Below, piece after piece: positions 1 through 7,772 of a stretch of 64,000 nucleotides of DNA. This stretch comes from Halobacteriales archaeon QS_8_69_73 (GTDB lineage: Archaea; Halobacteriota; Halobacteria; Halobacteriales; Haloarculaceae), in the NCBI GenBank assembly GCA_003022945.1, contig PXRZ01000055.1, positions 1-64,000 on the forward strand. Direction: 5' to 3'. Position 1 is the stretch's first letter. The number at the start of each line of letters is the position of its first letter. Both the position numbers and the translations under genes were made by a program. The notes beneath the pieces are model-generated. The model was not told the origin of the DNA. It was given only the letters and a program-made list of their open reading frames with translations, and did no database searches.

Positions 1-2
1 CG

Positions 3-122
<120 letters not shown>

Positions 123-308
123 CGGTCGTCGGCAGTACGGCTGCTGTATCGGAGCCGAACGGCGAGACGCCCGACCGGTACGTGCGAGCGATGCGGTGGC
201 AGAGATCGAAATGCTATCCCTTGTCGGAATCGGCGTGCCGAACGAGACGTTCGTACTCAGCGAAGATTTGCTCTTCTATGTCTGATTTCGGAGTGGGAGT
301 GTCAGGGG

Positions 309-1112
309 TTAGTCGTGATTCGTATCATCTTTGCCTAAGTCCTGGATCAGACAGATCAGCGTCTCGTCTTCGGTATAGCGAAGCGCGTGATCGACCTGGA
401 TTCGTTCGCCGTCCTTCCGAACGTACGTGGTGACGCCCGACCAGCGACCGTCGACGGGCACGGTCGGCAGAATCTCGTCATAAATAATGTCAGTTTCGTC
501 CTCGGGGCAGAGAAATTCCCAGTGGGTATCGAGGAGTTTCGCTCGTGCGTACCCCGTCGTTTCGGCGAAGGCTTCGTTGACGTAGAGAAAGTAGCCGTCC
601 TCATCGAGGAGGCTAATGCCTTCGCGGGCGGTCTCCAATGCCTTGAATCCGTGAACCATCTGTTCGTTCGCTCGATATCTGTCGATCGCGTTCCTGATAC
701 GGTTCGCGAGGAGGGCGTACTGGCTGGTATCGCGTCCCTTCTGAAGATAATCAGTGACGCCCGCAGAGATGGCCTCACTCGCGATCTCCTCACTTCCTTT
801 TCCGGTAAAGAGGATGAACGGCAGGTCGGGATATCGGATACGGAGTTCACGAAGGAACTCCAATCCGTCCATACCCGGCATGTCGTAATCGCTGACGATA
901 CAATCGAGATCCTCCGCATCGAAGTGATCGAGCGCGTCGTGGGCGCTGGTTTCCGTGCTGACGTCGAACATATCGTCCTCGCGTTCCAGGAACCTGGAGG
1001 CGAGCTTCACGAACTCCGGCTCATCGTCGACGTGGAGGATTCGATACGTATCCGTCGGTGGCCGAACCACCTCCTCGATATCCAGCCCACTTTCCCCCTG
1101 TTCGGAAGTCAT
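309..1112 (-). CDS. Response regulator receiver-PAS protein
   Basis: 267 residues, cytoplasmic. Residues about 22-140 form a CheY-like receiver: acidic pair at 29-30 (ILHVDDEPE), phospho-acceptor Asp at 75 in VSDYDMPGMDG, Thr/Ser position in ILFTGKGS, and the usual Lys in YLQKGRDT. Residues about 150-260 are a PAS domain (LLDEDGYFLYVNEAF, TTGY). There is no histidine kinase, HTH or other output domain, so it probably passes a signal through protein contacts, or the PAS senses a ligand. Haloarchaea carry many receiver-PAS proteins of this sort, often with separate kinases. The gene is convergent with sufS and divergent from the damaged glycosyltransferase. The cognate kinase is not in the window. 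Confidence 0.85.
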   Translation of the reverse strand: MTSEQGESGLDIEEVVRPPTDTYRILHVDDEPEFVKLASRFLEREDDMFDVSTETSAHDALDHFDAEDLDCIVSDYDMPGMDGLEFLRELRIRYPDLPFILFTGKGSEEIASEAISAGVTDYLQKGRDTSQYALLANRIRNAIDRYRANEQMVHGFKALETAREGISLLDEDGYFLYVNEAFAETTGYARAKLLDTHWEFLCPEDETDIIYDEILPTVPVDGRWSGVTTYVRKDGERIQVDHALRYTEDETLICLIQDLGKDDTNHD

Positions 1113-1388
1113 GCTACCTATTTAGGGGTACGTCATGTTAATCCTTCTCACCATCTGCGACGCTTCGTCACTGGCGAATACCCGCCCCGTATTCGGCACG
1201 TCGGTAGAAATGGGTTAGAAAAGTTGGTAGCTTCTCCGGTGGTTCGTCCGCGTCTCGCTACATCGACTCGGGTTCGGCGCCGTATCGAACGAGAAATCGT
1301 ACTCACGACCACCGGTGACCGGCCCCGTCCGCACCTGTCGGCTCGGACCGACACGAGACACTTGCGGCCGTACGGACCAGTCTGCCGC

Positions 1389-2850
1389 GTGCTCGTGGGC
1401 GGAGTGCCGCTCGCGGCGGCGGTCGACGGCCTCGCGGTCGGCTTCTACGTCGCGGTCACCGCCCTGCTCGCGTCGGTCGGGCTCTACTACGGACTGCTCG
1501 CCGTGGAGCGGGTCGTTCGCGGCGCGGGCGACGGCGACGAGCCGGAGCGGTCCCTGCCGGCGCCCCGTCCGGGCGTCACCGTCCAGGTACCGGTCTACAA
1601 CGAGCGACACGTCGTCGACAGGCTGCTCCGGGCGGCGACCTCCGGTGGCCGGCCGAGCGGCTCCAAGTGCAGGTCATCGACAACTCGACGGACCGGACTT
1701 CCCGGGTCGTCGAGCGGGAGCTGGCCGCGCTCCGCGAGCGGGCCATCGCGGTCGAACACGTGCGCCGGGAGTCGCGGGACGGCTACAAGGCCGGCGCGAT
1801 GCAGCGGGGCCTGGAGTCGGCGACCGGCGAGTTCGTCGCCGTTTTCGACGCGGATTTCGTCCCGGAGCCGGACTTCCTGGAGGCGACGGTGCCGTACTTC
1901 GAGAATCCGGCGGTCGGCTGCGTCCAGACCCGCCGGAGTCACCTCAACGAGTCGCACTCGTGGTTCACGCGGGCGCAGGCACTGGCGCTCGACGCCCACT
2001 TCGCCGTCGAGCAGTGGGTCCGGGCGCGGGCCGGGAGTCTGATGAGCTTCAACGCGACCAGCTGCGTCTGGCGCCGGGAGACGCTGGAGGCGGCCGGCGG
2101 CTGGTCGTCGGAGACGGTGGTCGAGGACCTCGATTTGACCGCGACGGCGCTGGCCGACGGCCGGGAGTTCGTCTACACGGAGGACTACGCCGTCCCTTGC
2201 GAGATACCGGTCTCGCTATCGGGGTTCGTCGACCAGCAGATCCGGTGGGCACGCGGCAGCGCACAGAACCTCCGCGAGCACCTCGGGCGCCTGCTCCGCT
2301 CGCCGGCCCCGTCGGGGTGGGCGACCGTCCACTCGGTGCTGCACATGCTCCACTACGCCTTCTATCCGTGTTGCTCCTGTGGCTGCTCGCACACGTCGTC
2401 GTGACGCTGACGACGGGCGTACCGCGGTGGGTGCTCGTCGTGGGGTTCCTCGGGACGACGCCGGGGCCGCTGGCGTTCTTCGCCCTGGGTCAGCGGCTCA
2501 CCGACCGCCCGGGTCGCCCGACGCGCCTGGCGGCCGTCGTGCCGCTGACCGTCGTCGGCGTCGGCATCGCCCGGCGGATGAGTCGGGCGGTCCTCTCGGG
2601 GCTGGTCCGGCGCGGCGGTCGCTTCGCCCGGACCCCGAAGTTCCGCGTCGAGAGCCGGGCCCGGTCCTGGCGCGGGCGGACGTACGACCGGCCGCTCGGG
2701 ACGACCGCGCCGGAACCGCTCCTCGGAGGCTGGTGTGCGGCCGGGGCGGCGCTGGCCGTCGCGTCGGGCGCCCTCGGGACCGTCCCGTCGCTGTCGTTCT
2801 TCGCGACCTCGTTCTGGGGCGTCGTCGCCGTCGCCCGGCGCCAGCGGTAG
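1389..2850 (+). pseudogene. GT2 cellulose-synthase-like glycosyltransferase, two frameshifts
   Basis: Three consecutive reading frames together encode one membrane processive-type family 2 glycosyltransferase. From a GTG near 1389 come an N-terminal membrane segment and the domain start VQVPVYNE. A one-base loss near 1645 moves the frame into VIDNSTDRTS, then DxD (VFDADF), the acidic ED of VVEDLDL and the QxxRW motif (QQIRWARGS). A second one-base loss near 2366 moves into the C-terminal transmembrane helices (LLLLWLLAHVVV). Every catalytic motif of the GT2/BcsA-like family survives and codon use stays normal across both breaks, so either both shifts are sequencing errors or the lesion is recent. 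It would build an extracellular polysaccharide or lipid-linked glycan. It lies between sufS and sufU. Confidence 0.8.
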
Positions 2851-2896
2851 ACCTCGCGGGGCGCCGTCGCCGGCCGCCGGCCGTCGGAGGGGACGC

Positions 2897-3295
2897 TCAT
2901 CCCGCGCCGCGGTACTCGACGTCGACGACCCGCCACAGCACGAGCGCGGCCGCCAGCCCGAAGGTGGCGACGTTGACGAGGTGCCGGCCGGGGGCCGCGA
3001 AGCCGGCCGCGACGACGGCGCCGACGCCGACGCCGAGGTGGGTTCCGATCCCGGGGTCGCGGCCGGAGCGGAGGTCCGCGGCGACGCCGGCGACGGCGAC
3101 GACTGCGGCGCCGGCGCCGAAGACGACGACCGGCCCCGGCTGGCCGCGGGCCGCGGCGGTTCCCGTCGCCAGCAGGCAGGCCGCCCCGGCGAACAGCAGG
3201 AGCAGCCCCTCGTCGGAGAGCCCGGCCAGCGGCACCGTCTCGTCGTCGGACTCGGACGGGCCATCGGCCGACTCGCCGCCCTCCGGCTGGCTCAT
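2897..3295 (-). CDS. Small four-helix membrane protein, unknown
   Basis: 132 residues. An acidic Ser/Asp/Glu-rich N-terminal tail (residues 1-25) is followed by four hydrophobic segments, at about 25-45, 55-72, 83-100 and 105-122, rich in Ala, Gly and Val. There are no catalytic motifs and I do not recognise a family. It is antisense to and convergent with the glycosyltransferase relic and lies just upstream of, and divergent from, sufU. The GC-rich codon pattern and low Lys content match native genes. Probably a real but uncharacterised haloarchaeal integral membrane protein. Confidence 0.65.
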   Translation of the reverse strand: MSQPEGGESADGPSESDDETVPLAGLSDEGLLLLFAGAACLLATGTAAARGQPGPVVVFGAGAAVVAVAGVAADLRSGRDPGIGTHLGVGVGAVVAAGFAAPGRHLVNVATFGLAAALVLWRVVDVEYRGAG

Positions 3296-3371
3296 GCCCC
3301 CGACTGTGGCGGGCGGCGGCTTCGGCCTTGCGCTCGACGGCCGGCCGTCGCTCGACCGCCCCGACCGGTGG

Positions 3372-3380
3372 CCTTTTAGC
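3372..3380 (+). promoter_or_regulatory. TATA-like box of sufU
   Basis: CCTTTTAGC is the only AT-rich stretch in a very GC-rich spacer. It is centred about 30 bp before the ATG at 3406, the spacing expected for a leaderless haloarchaeal transcript. This supports ATG 3406 rather than the longer ORF start at 3328. Confidence 0.5.
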
Positions 3381-3405
3381 CGTCATTCCCCTTGTATCGA
3401 CAACG

Positions 3406-3777
3406 ATGGGACTCGGCTCGGACATGTACCGCCAGCAGATCCTCGACCACTACAAGAACCCCCGCAACTACGGGGAGCTCGAGGACCCGGACATCGAGCA
3501 CGTCGGCGAGAACCCGATGTGCGGCGACACGATCAAGGTCAGCTTCATCGGCGACGGCTGTGCCATCAGCCAGGCGTCGGCCAGCATGCTCTCGGGGGAG
3601 CTACGGGGAGAGTCGCTGTCGGCCGTGCGGGAGATGGACCGCGACGACATCGTCGACATGCTCGGCGTCGACCTCAGCCCGATGCGCATCAAGTGCGCCG
3701 TCCTCGCCGAGAAGGTCGCACAGGACGGCGTCGCCATCCACCAGGGCGAGGACGTCGAGGTGACGAAAACCGAGTAG
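3406..3777 (+). CDS. sufU: Fe-S cluster assembly scaffold SufU
   Basis: 123 residues, IscU/SufU fold. Conserved ligands are Cys39 and Asp41 (NPMCGD), Cys52 (GDGCAISQAS) and Cys97 (MRIKCAVL). The spacing between the second and third cysteines includes the short SufU-type insertion rather than the IscU HxxC, which suits a SufS partner: the zinc-bound scaffold/acceptor takes persulfide from SufS. The start is ATG 3406, with MYRQQILDHYKNPRN as the usual N-terminus; the upstream extension in the ORF track has no homologous look. The sufS end at 1-122 is probably its original neighbour, now separated by inserted genes. A rubredoxin-like relic follows. Confidence 0.92.
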   Translation: MGLGSDMYRQQILDHYKNPRNYGELEDPDIEHVGENPMCGDTIKVSFIGDGCAISQASASMLSGELRGESLSAVREMDRDDIVDMLGVDLSPMRIKCAVLAEKVAQDGVAIHQGEDVEVTKTE

Positions 3778-3817
3778 GGCGGCCGGCGGGTTTTGCCGTG
3801 GTGTGACGTATCACAGC

Positions 3818-4082
3818 GTGTCCGGCGAACAGCCACGCCACCAGCCGATGTTCGGACGGGCCGTCCGCGATGAAAACGGCACGAACTCGGCCGTGTCCGG
3901 CGATTCGAGGACGGCGGCTTCCACGTGACCAGGGTAGAGGGCGTCTCGACGCTGGCGTAGGCCGAGAGCAAGGTCGGCGAGAAGACGCCGCTGTGGCGGT
4001 GCGCCGACTGCGGCGAGTTGGGCGACTCGACGACGTGCCGCAGCCGTGTCCCTCCTCCGGCGGCTCCCCTCGAAACTGCTGA
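3818..4082 (+). pseudogene. Rubredoxin-like zinc-ribbon (DUF7130-like) pseudogene
   Basis: Joining frames gives a small haloarchaeal rubredoxin-like protein. A start GTG at 3818 leads into QPMFGRAVRDENGT. A one-base loss near 3890 then opens LGRVRRFEDGGFHVTRVEG, followed by an in-frame TAG near 3958, then TPLWRCADCGELGD, another one-base loss near 4027, and finally DDVPQPCPSSGG to a stop at 4080-4082. The first CxxC knuckle is intact, but the second reads CPSS where CPxC is expected, so a metal ligand is gone as well. Two shifts, one nonsense codon and a lost ligand show true decay, not base-calling noise. The family is usually near 90 residues, and related genes often sit beside Fe-S assembly genes. 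Confidence 0.75.
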
Positions 4083-4153
4083 CGGCGGCCGACGCGGCCG
4101 ACGCGACCGACGCGACCGGGGGCTTTTCACTCCGACCGGCCGAACGCGGGGGT

Positions 4154-5053
4154 ATGGATGTCGTCGTCTTCGGGGCCGGAAGCCTCGGCAGCCTGATAGG
4201 CGGGCTGCTGGCCCGGCGTCACGAGGTGACCCTCGTCGGCCGGGACCCGCACATGCGGGCCGTCGAGGAGGGCGGCCTCCGGGTCGAGGGGGCCGTCGAG
4301 GCGACCGTCCGGCCGGCGGCACGGCGCGATCCGCCGGGGTCGGCGGAGCTGGCGGTCGTCTGCGTGAAGGCCTTCGACACGACCGCGGCCGCCGACGCCC
4401 TCGCCGGGGCCGACGTCGAGGTCTGCGTCTCGCTGCAGAACGGCATGGGCAACGAAGCGACGCTGGCCGACCGCCTCGAGGCGACGGTGCTGGCGGGCAC
4501 CTGCACATACGGGGCGATGCGGCCCGACCCCGGTGTCGTCCGATGTACGGGCGTCGGCGAAATCACCGTCGGCGCGCCGACGGGCAGTCCCTCGCGGGCG
4601 GCCGACCGAGTCGGCGAGGCGTTCAGGGCGGCGGGGCTCGTCACGACCGTCGCCGAGGACATGCCGCGCCGGCTGTGGGAGAAGCTGGCGGTCAACGCCG
4701 GCATCAACGCGACGACCGCGCTGGCCCGGGTCGACAACGGCGCACTGCTGGAGGGACCGGCCGACGCGGTCGCGACCGAGGCGGCCCGGGAGGTCGCCCG
4801 GGTTGCGCGGGCAGAAGGTATCGATCTGACGCCGGAGGCGGCCGCGGCCGCCGTCGAGCGGGTCGCGGCCGCCACCGCCGACAACGCCTCCTCGATGCGG
4901 CAGGACATCGCTGCCGGCCGGCCGACCGAGGTCGAGGCTATCGGCGGCTACGTCCTCGAGCGGGCCCGCGAGCGGGGAATCGACGTCCCGGTCAACCGGA
5001 CGCTGACGCGACTGCTGCGGGCCCGGGAGGCCGGCTACACGTCCAGCACGTAG
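4154..5053 (+). CDS. panE: 2-dehydropantoate 2-reductase (ketopantoate reductase)
   Basis: 299 residues. The N-terminal Rossmann domain carries the NADPH glycine motif at residues 7-12 (FGAGSLGSLIGG) and KAFDT/LQNGMGNE segments typical of the family. The C-terminal helical domain has RLWEKLAVNAGINATTAL, containing the catalytic Lys and the Asn of PanE/ApbA, and a late SMRQDIAAGRPTEVE that matches the usual SSMLQDxxxGRxTEID block. It reduces 2-dehydropantoate to pantoate for coenzyme A synthesis; archaea may use it with pantoate kinase. The chosen start is ATG 4154 after a GGGGCTTTTC TATA-like stretch; the track's 4046 start would add a nonconserved tail. It overlaps the convergent GNAT gene by 19 bp. 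Confidence 0.9.
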   Translation: MDVVVFGAGSLGSLIGGLLARRHEVTLVGRDPHMRAVEEGGLRVEGAVEATVRPAARRDPPGSAELAVVCVKAFDTTAAADALAGADVEVCVSLQNGMGNEATLADRLEATVLAGTCTYGAMRPDPGVVRCTGVGEITVGAPTGSPSRAADRVGEAFRAAGLVTTVAEDMPRRLWEKLAVNAGINATTALARVDNGALLEGPADAVATEAAREVARVARAEGIDLTPEAAAAAVERVAAATADNASSMRQDIAAGRPTEVEAIGGYVLERARERGIDVPVNRTLTRLLRAREAGYTSST

Positions 5054-5520
5054 CGGTTCTCCCGGTAGCTCTCGCCGTCGATGACGGTCTCGCTCTCGTC
5101 GGCCCGCTCGAAGCCGAACCGCTCGTAGAACTCGTTGCCGCCGTCGTTGGCCGCCAGCACCATCGCGCTGACCCGGTCGACGCCGCGGTCGGCCAGCGCC
5201 GTTCGCGTCGCCGCCAGCAGCTCCCGTCCGCGGCCCGCGCCGCGGTGGTCGGGATGGACGTACAGCCGGAGGATGTACCCCTCGTCGTCGTTCCAGGTGG
5301 CGTGGGCGAAGCCGACGACGCGGTCGTTGGCCTCGACGACCGACAGCAGCGTTCGCTCGGCGTCGAGCGCCGCGGCGAGGCTGTCGGCGCCGTACCACTC
5401 CTCGGCGGCCGCCTCGGCCGTCTCCCGCGAGAGGATGTCCGGATAGTCGGCCGCCCACGACCGCTCGGCGACGCGTTTGACGGCGTCGATATCGTCGGGA
5501 TCGGCCGGTCGAACCGTCAT
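5035..5520 (-). CDS. GNAT family N-acetyltransferase
   Basis: 161 residues from ATG at 5520 (MTVRPADPDDID), the normal opening of haloarchaeal GNATs; the track start five codons earlier is less likely. The acetyl-CoA pyrophosphate loop is clear (LYVHPDHRGAGRGRELL, fitting R/Q-x-x-G-x-G/A), followed by the FYERFGFE beta6/alpha4 motif. The substrate cannot be read from sequence; an amine such as a protein N-terminus, polyamine or small metabolite is possible. It is convergent with panE and shares 19 bp of its 3' end. Confidence 0.87.
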   Translation of the reverse strand: MTVRPADPDDIDAVKRVAERSWAADYPDILSRETAEAAAEEWYGADSLAAALDAERTLLSVVEANDRVVGFAHATWNDDEGYILRLYVHPDHRGAGRGRELLAATRTALADRGVDRVSAMVLAANDGGNEFYERFGFERADESETVIDGESYRENRYVLDV

Positions 5521-5572
5521 GTGTAGACGTACCACGGCGGCGAGTTAGTCCTTTGGCCGCAACCGCCGAAGA

Positions 5573-5580
5573 TTTTTTAT
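5573..5580 (+). promoter_or_regulatory. TATA box for small membrane protein
   Basis: TTTTTTAT lies 23-30 bp before ATG 5603, a good spacing for a leaderless transcript, and stands out in the surrounding GC-rich sequence. Confidence 0.55.
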
Positions 5581-5602
5581 CACCGTCATCGACGCTTACA
5601 CT

Positions 5603-5815
5603 ATGGACGAGTCCACCGCCCTGGTCGTGATCCCCGCGGTCGCAGTACTATACGGGGTCGTGATGGGAGGGTCGATGGGAGCCATCGTCGGGTTCGCCTT
5701 CGGGGTCCCGGTCGGTGCCCTCCTGCTGTACGCCGGAAGCGACCCCGATGACCGCATCGAGGAACTGGAGCGGGAAATCGAGGAACTGCGCCGCACGCTG
5801 GAGGAGGAAGGCTGA
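5603..5815 (+). CDS. Small two-helix membrane protein with coiled-coil tail
   Basis: 70 residues. Two hydrophobic helices (about 6-24 and 27-45) joined by a Gly/Met-rich turn (MGGSMG), then a charged heptad tail (DRIEELEREIEELRRTLEEE) that should form a short coiled coil on the cytoplasmic side. The TATA-like box upstream and clean ORF support a real gene. Family unknown to me; this shape (glycine-zipper-like hairpin plus coil) suggests a small membrane-associated oligomer. Confidence 0.7.
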   Translation: MDESTALVVIPAVAVLYGVVMGGSMGAIVGFAFGVPVGALLLYAGSDPDDRIEELEREIEELRRTLEEEG

Positions 5816-5825
5816 CGATCCGTCG

Positions 5826-7237
5826 TCATTCCATGTAACCGAGGTCCTGGAGCCGCTCTTTGGCCTCCTCGTCGATGTGCTCGAGGGCCTCGGCAGCGCC
5901 GGCGGTGTCGGCGTCCCAGCGGTCGGCGGCCCGGGTCTCGAACCGCTCGAGGGCGTCCCGGACCGCCCCGACGGCGGGGTCGTCGACGGCGACCGGGTCG
6001 GTCTCGCCGTGGTCGGCGTCGAGCCGGTAGGCCTCGTCGGCGACGCGCTCGTTGCGGATGTACTTGGCGTCGGGCCGGCGGGCCGCCCGCATCCGGGAGT
6101 AGAACCGCGGAAGGCGTAGTCGCCGTCCGCGACGTCGCGACCCGCCGATAGCAGCGACCGGCCGGCCTCGAAGGCGCGGCCGCCGACGGCGTCGGTCGCA
6201 TCGGTCGCGGCGGCCGCCTCCAGCACCGTGTCGTAGAGGTCCAGCAGCTCGACCTGCCGGTCGGTCCGGCCGGTTCCGAGGTCGGGGTGTTTGATCAGTA
6301 GCGGGACGTTCACTAGCGGATCGTAGACGGAGAACTCGTGGCCGTAGAGGCCGTGCTCGCCGTGGAGTTCGCCGTGGTCGGCGCAGATGACGACGACGGT
6401 GTCGTCCCACTGGCCGGTCGTCTTCAGGTGGTCGAACAGTCGGCCGAGCTCGGCGTCGATGTGGCGGATCTCGGCGTCGTACAGCCCGCGGATGTCCTCG
6501 AACTCCGCCTCGTCGATGTCGCGGGCGCCGGAGTTGTACTCCTTGGAGTTCTGACACACTCCGGTCGGGTCGACGCCGGGGGCGAACCGCTCGCGGTACT
6601 CCTCCGGCGGGTAGTACGGCAGGTGGGCGTCCATCAGGTTGACGAAGGCGAACCAGCCGTCGTCGGCGTTGTCGTCGGCGAACGCCCGGACCCGGTCGAG
6701 TATCTCCGGCGTCTTCGAGTCGGCGCCCTCGCCGCCGGCGAGGTGTTCGTGGACGTCGTTGCCGACCTCGACGAGGCGGTCGGCGACCCACCGGAACCGG
6801 CTGTCGAGAACGCGTTGCCAGAGGCCCGCGGCCAGCCCCGACAGCGCCTCGCCGGGCAGCACCTCGAAGAAGTTGTCCTGGCGGTCGAAGCCCGCCGTCA
6901 GCCGGGTGTACGGCGTGATCCAGGCGTTCGAGGAGTAACACGCCGTGGCGTAGCCGGCCGCCGACAGCGCCTCCGCCAGCGTCCCGACGTCCTCGGGGAG
7001 ATAGGGTGCCTCCTGGGTGGCGGTGTGCTCGGCGGGGTACAGCCCCGTGAACATCGAGGCGTGGACGGGCAGCGTCCACGGCGCCTGCGCGACGGCCTCC
7101 TCGTAGACGAGCGCCTCCTCGGCGAAGGCCTCCAGCGTCGGCGTCGTCGGCCGGTCGTAGCCGTACGGCGTCAGGTGGTCCTTCCGCACCGTGTCCATGA
7201 CCACGAAGAGCACGTTCCGGCCGGCGGATGCCCCCAT
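5826..7237 (-). pseudogene. Sulfatase-fold hydrolase, broken by out-of-frame loss
   Basis: From ATG 7237 (GRNVLFVVMDTVRKDHLTPYGY) the reading frame follows an alkaline-phosphatase-superfamily sulfatase: metal Asp in VMDT, nucleophile loop APWTLPVHASMFTG, then VICADHGELHGEHGLYGHE and VPLLIK. Near 6108 the frame breaks after GDYAF and resumes in another frame at RFYSRMRAARRPDAKYIRNE to the end LQDLGYME. Relative to family members about 15-25 residues between these blocks appear missing, so this looks like a deletion rather than a single-base slip. The nucleophile position is Thr (TLPVH) rather than the Cys of formylglycine sulfatases, which points to phospho- or phosphoethanolamine transfer instead of sulfate ester cleavage. 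Probably non-functional. Confidence 0.8.
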
Positions 7238-7290
7238 CGGTAGCCCTACCTCCGTGGGTTTCGGGCTTAAACGGTGTGGTGTTGGCTCTC

Positions 7291-7765
7291 GACCTCCTCC
7301 CATCCCTGAAGAAGTGGGATTCCTCCGCGTCGGCGATCCAGCCCGGTGCTGGTGCCTTCCGGAGGCAAGATTCCCCACGTCGCCGTGGGTACTCCGGTCT
7401 GCGGGTTCCGCTTCGGCCCCTCATAGAGGGGTCTGGTATGCTTGCCCTTCCGGAGTATCCGATCGCGGCAACCCCGCTTCGTCCTGGCGACGACGCGGTG
7501 GTTCCACCGTCGTGTTCTCTCGGGGGCCAGCGGGCCGGGCCGTCGGCCCCACCGCCGTTTCAGTCTCGGGGAGCGGTGGCAAGTGCAGGGCAGGCTCGCT
7601 TTTCATGGCGGAGACACCCGTCCAACTCCAAGTTCCCCTGAGTTGTTTACTACGTTGTACTGCCTCTTTTAACTAAAATATCTAGATCGCTGCCGGCAGA
7701 ACGCGGTAGGACGGTGCACTATGCTATCGCTCACGCCCACCCGTGAACGGGTGGGCTTCCGCTTG
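7291..7765 (-). mobile_element. IS200/IS605-type element remnant lacking transposase
   Basis: This gap has no gene but has the marks of haloarchaeal IS1341/IS605 insertions. At 7298-7319 an imperfect hairpin lies within the GCGGAGGAATCCCAC...GGGAGGAGGTC context (minus strand), a familiar right end of such elements. At 7735-7756 there is a perfect 9-bp stem hairpin, GCCCACCCG-TGAA-CGGGTGGGC, as expected near a subterminal end. No tnpA or tnpB reading frame is present between them; the track ORFs lack any TnpB motif. The interior could correspond to the noncoding guide-RNA (omega RNA) zone that flanks tnpB. Strand is inferred from the end orientation. Recognition is by pattern only. Confidence 0.5.
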
Positions 7766-7772
7766 CTCCGTG

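Noticed and set aside
123-308. Minus-strand tail reading SDIEEQIFAEYERLVRHADSDKG before 309
   Set aside because: Protein-like for about 30 codons, but there is no start codon and a stop just upstream; too short to call.
387-2042. 551-codon plus-strand ORF covering the response regulator antisense
   Set aside because: Its first 330 codons are the antisense of 309-1112; only the part after about 1389 encodes the glycosyltransferase.
1600-2400. Programmed frameshifting in the GT2 gene
   Set aside because: No slippery site or pseudoknot at either break, two shifts in the same direction, and similar breaks in unrelated genes.
4018-5526. Long ORFs on both strands around panE (502 and 443 codons)
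   Set aside because: Arg/Gly-rich shadows of panE and the GNAT gene, caused by high GC at third positions; no conserved motifs.
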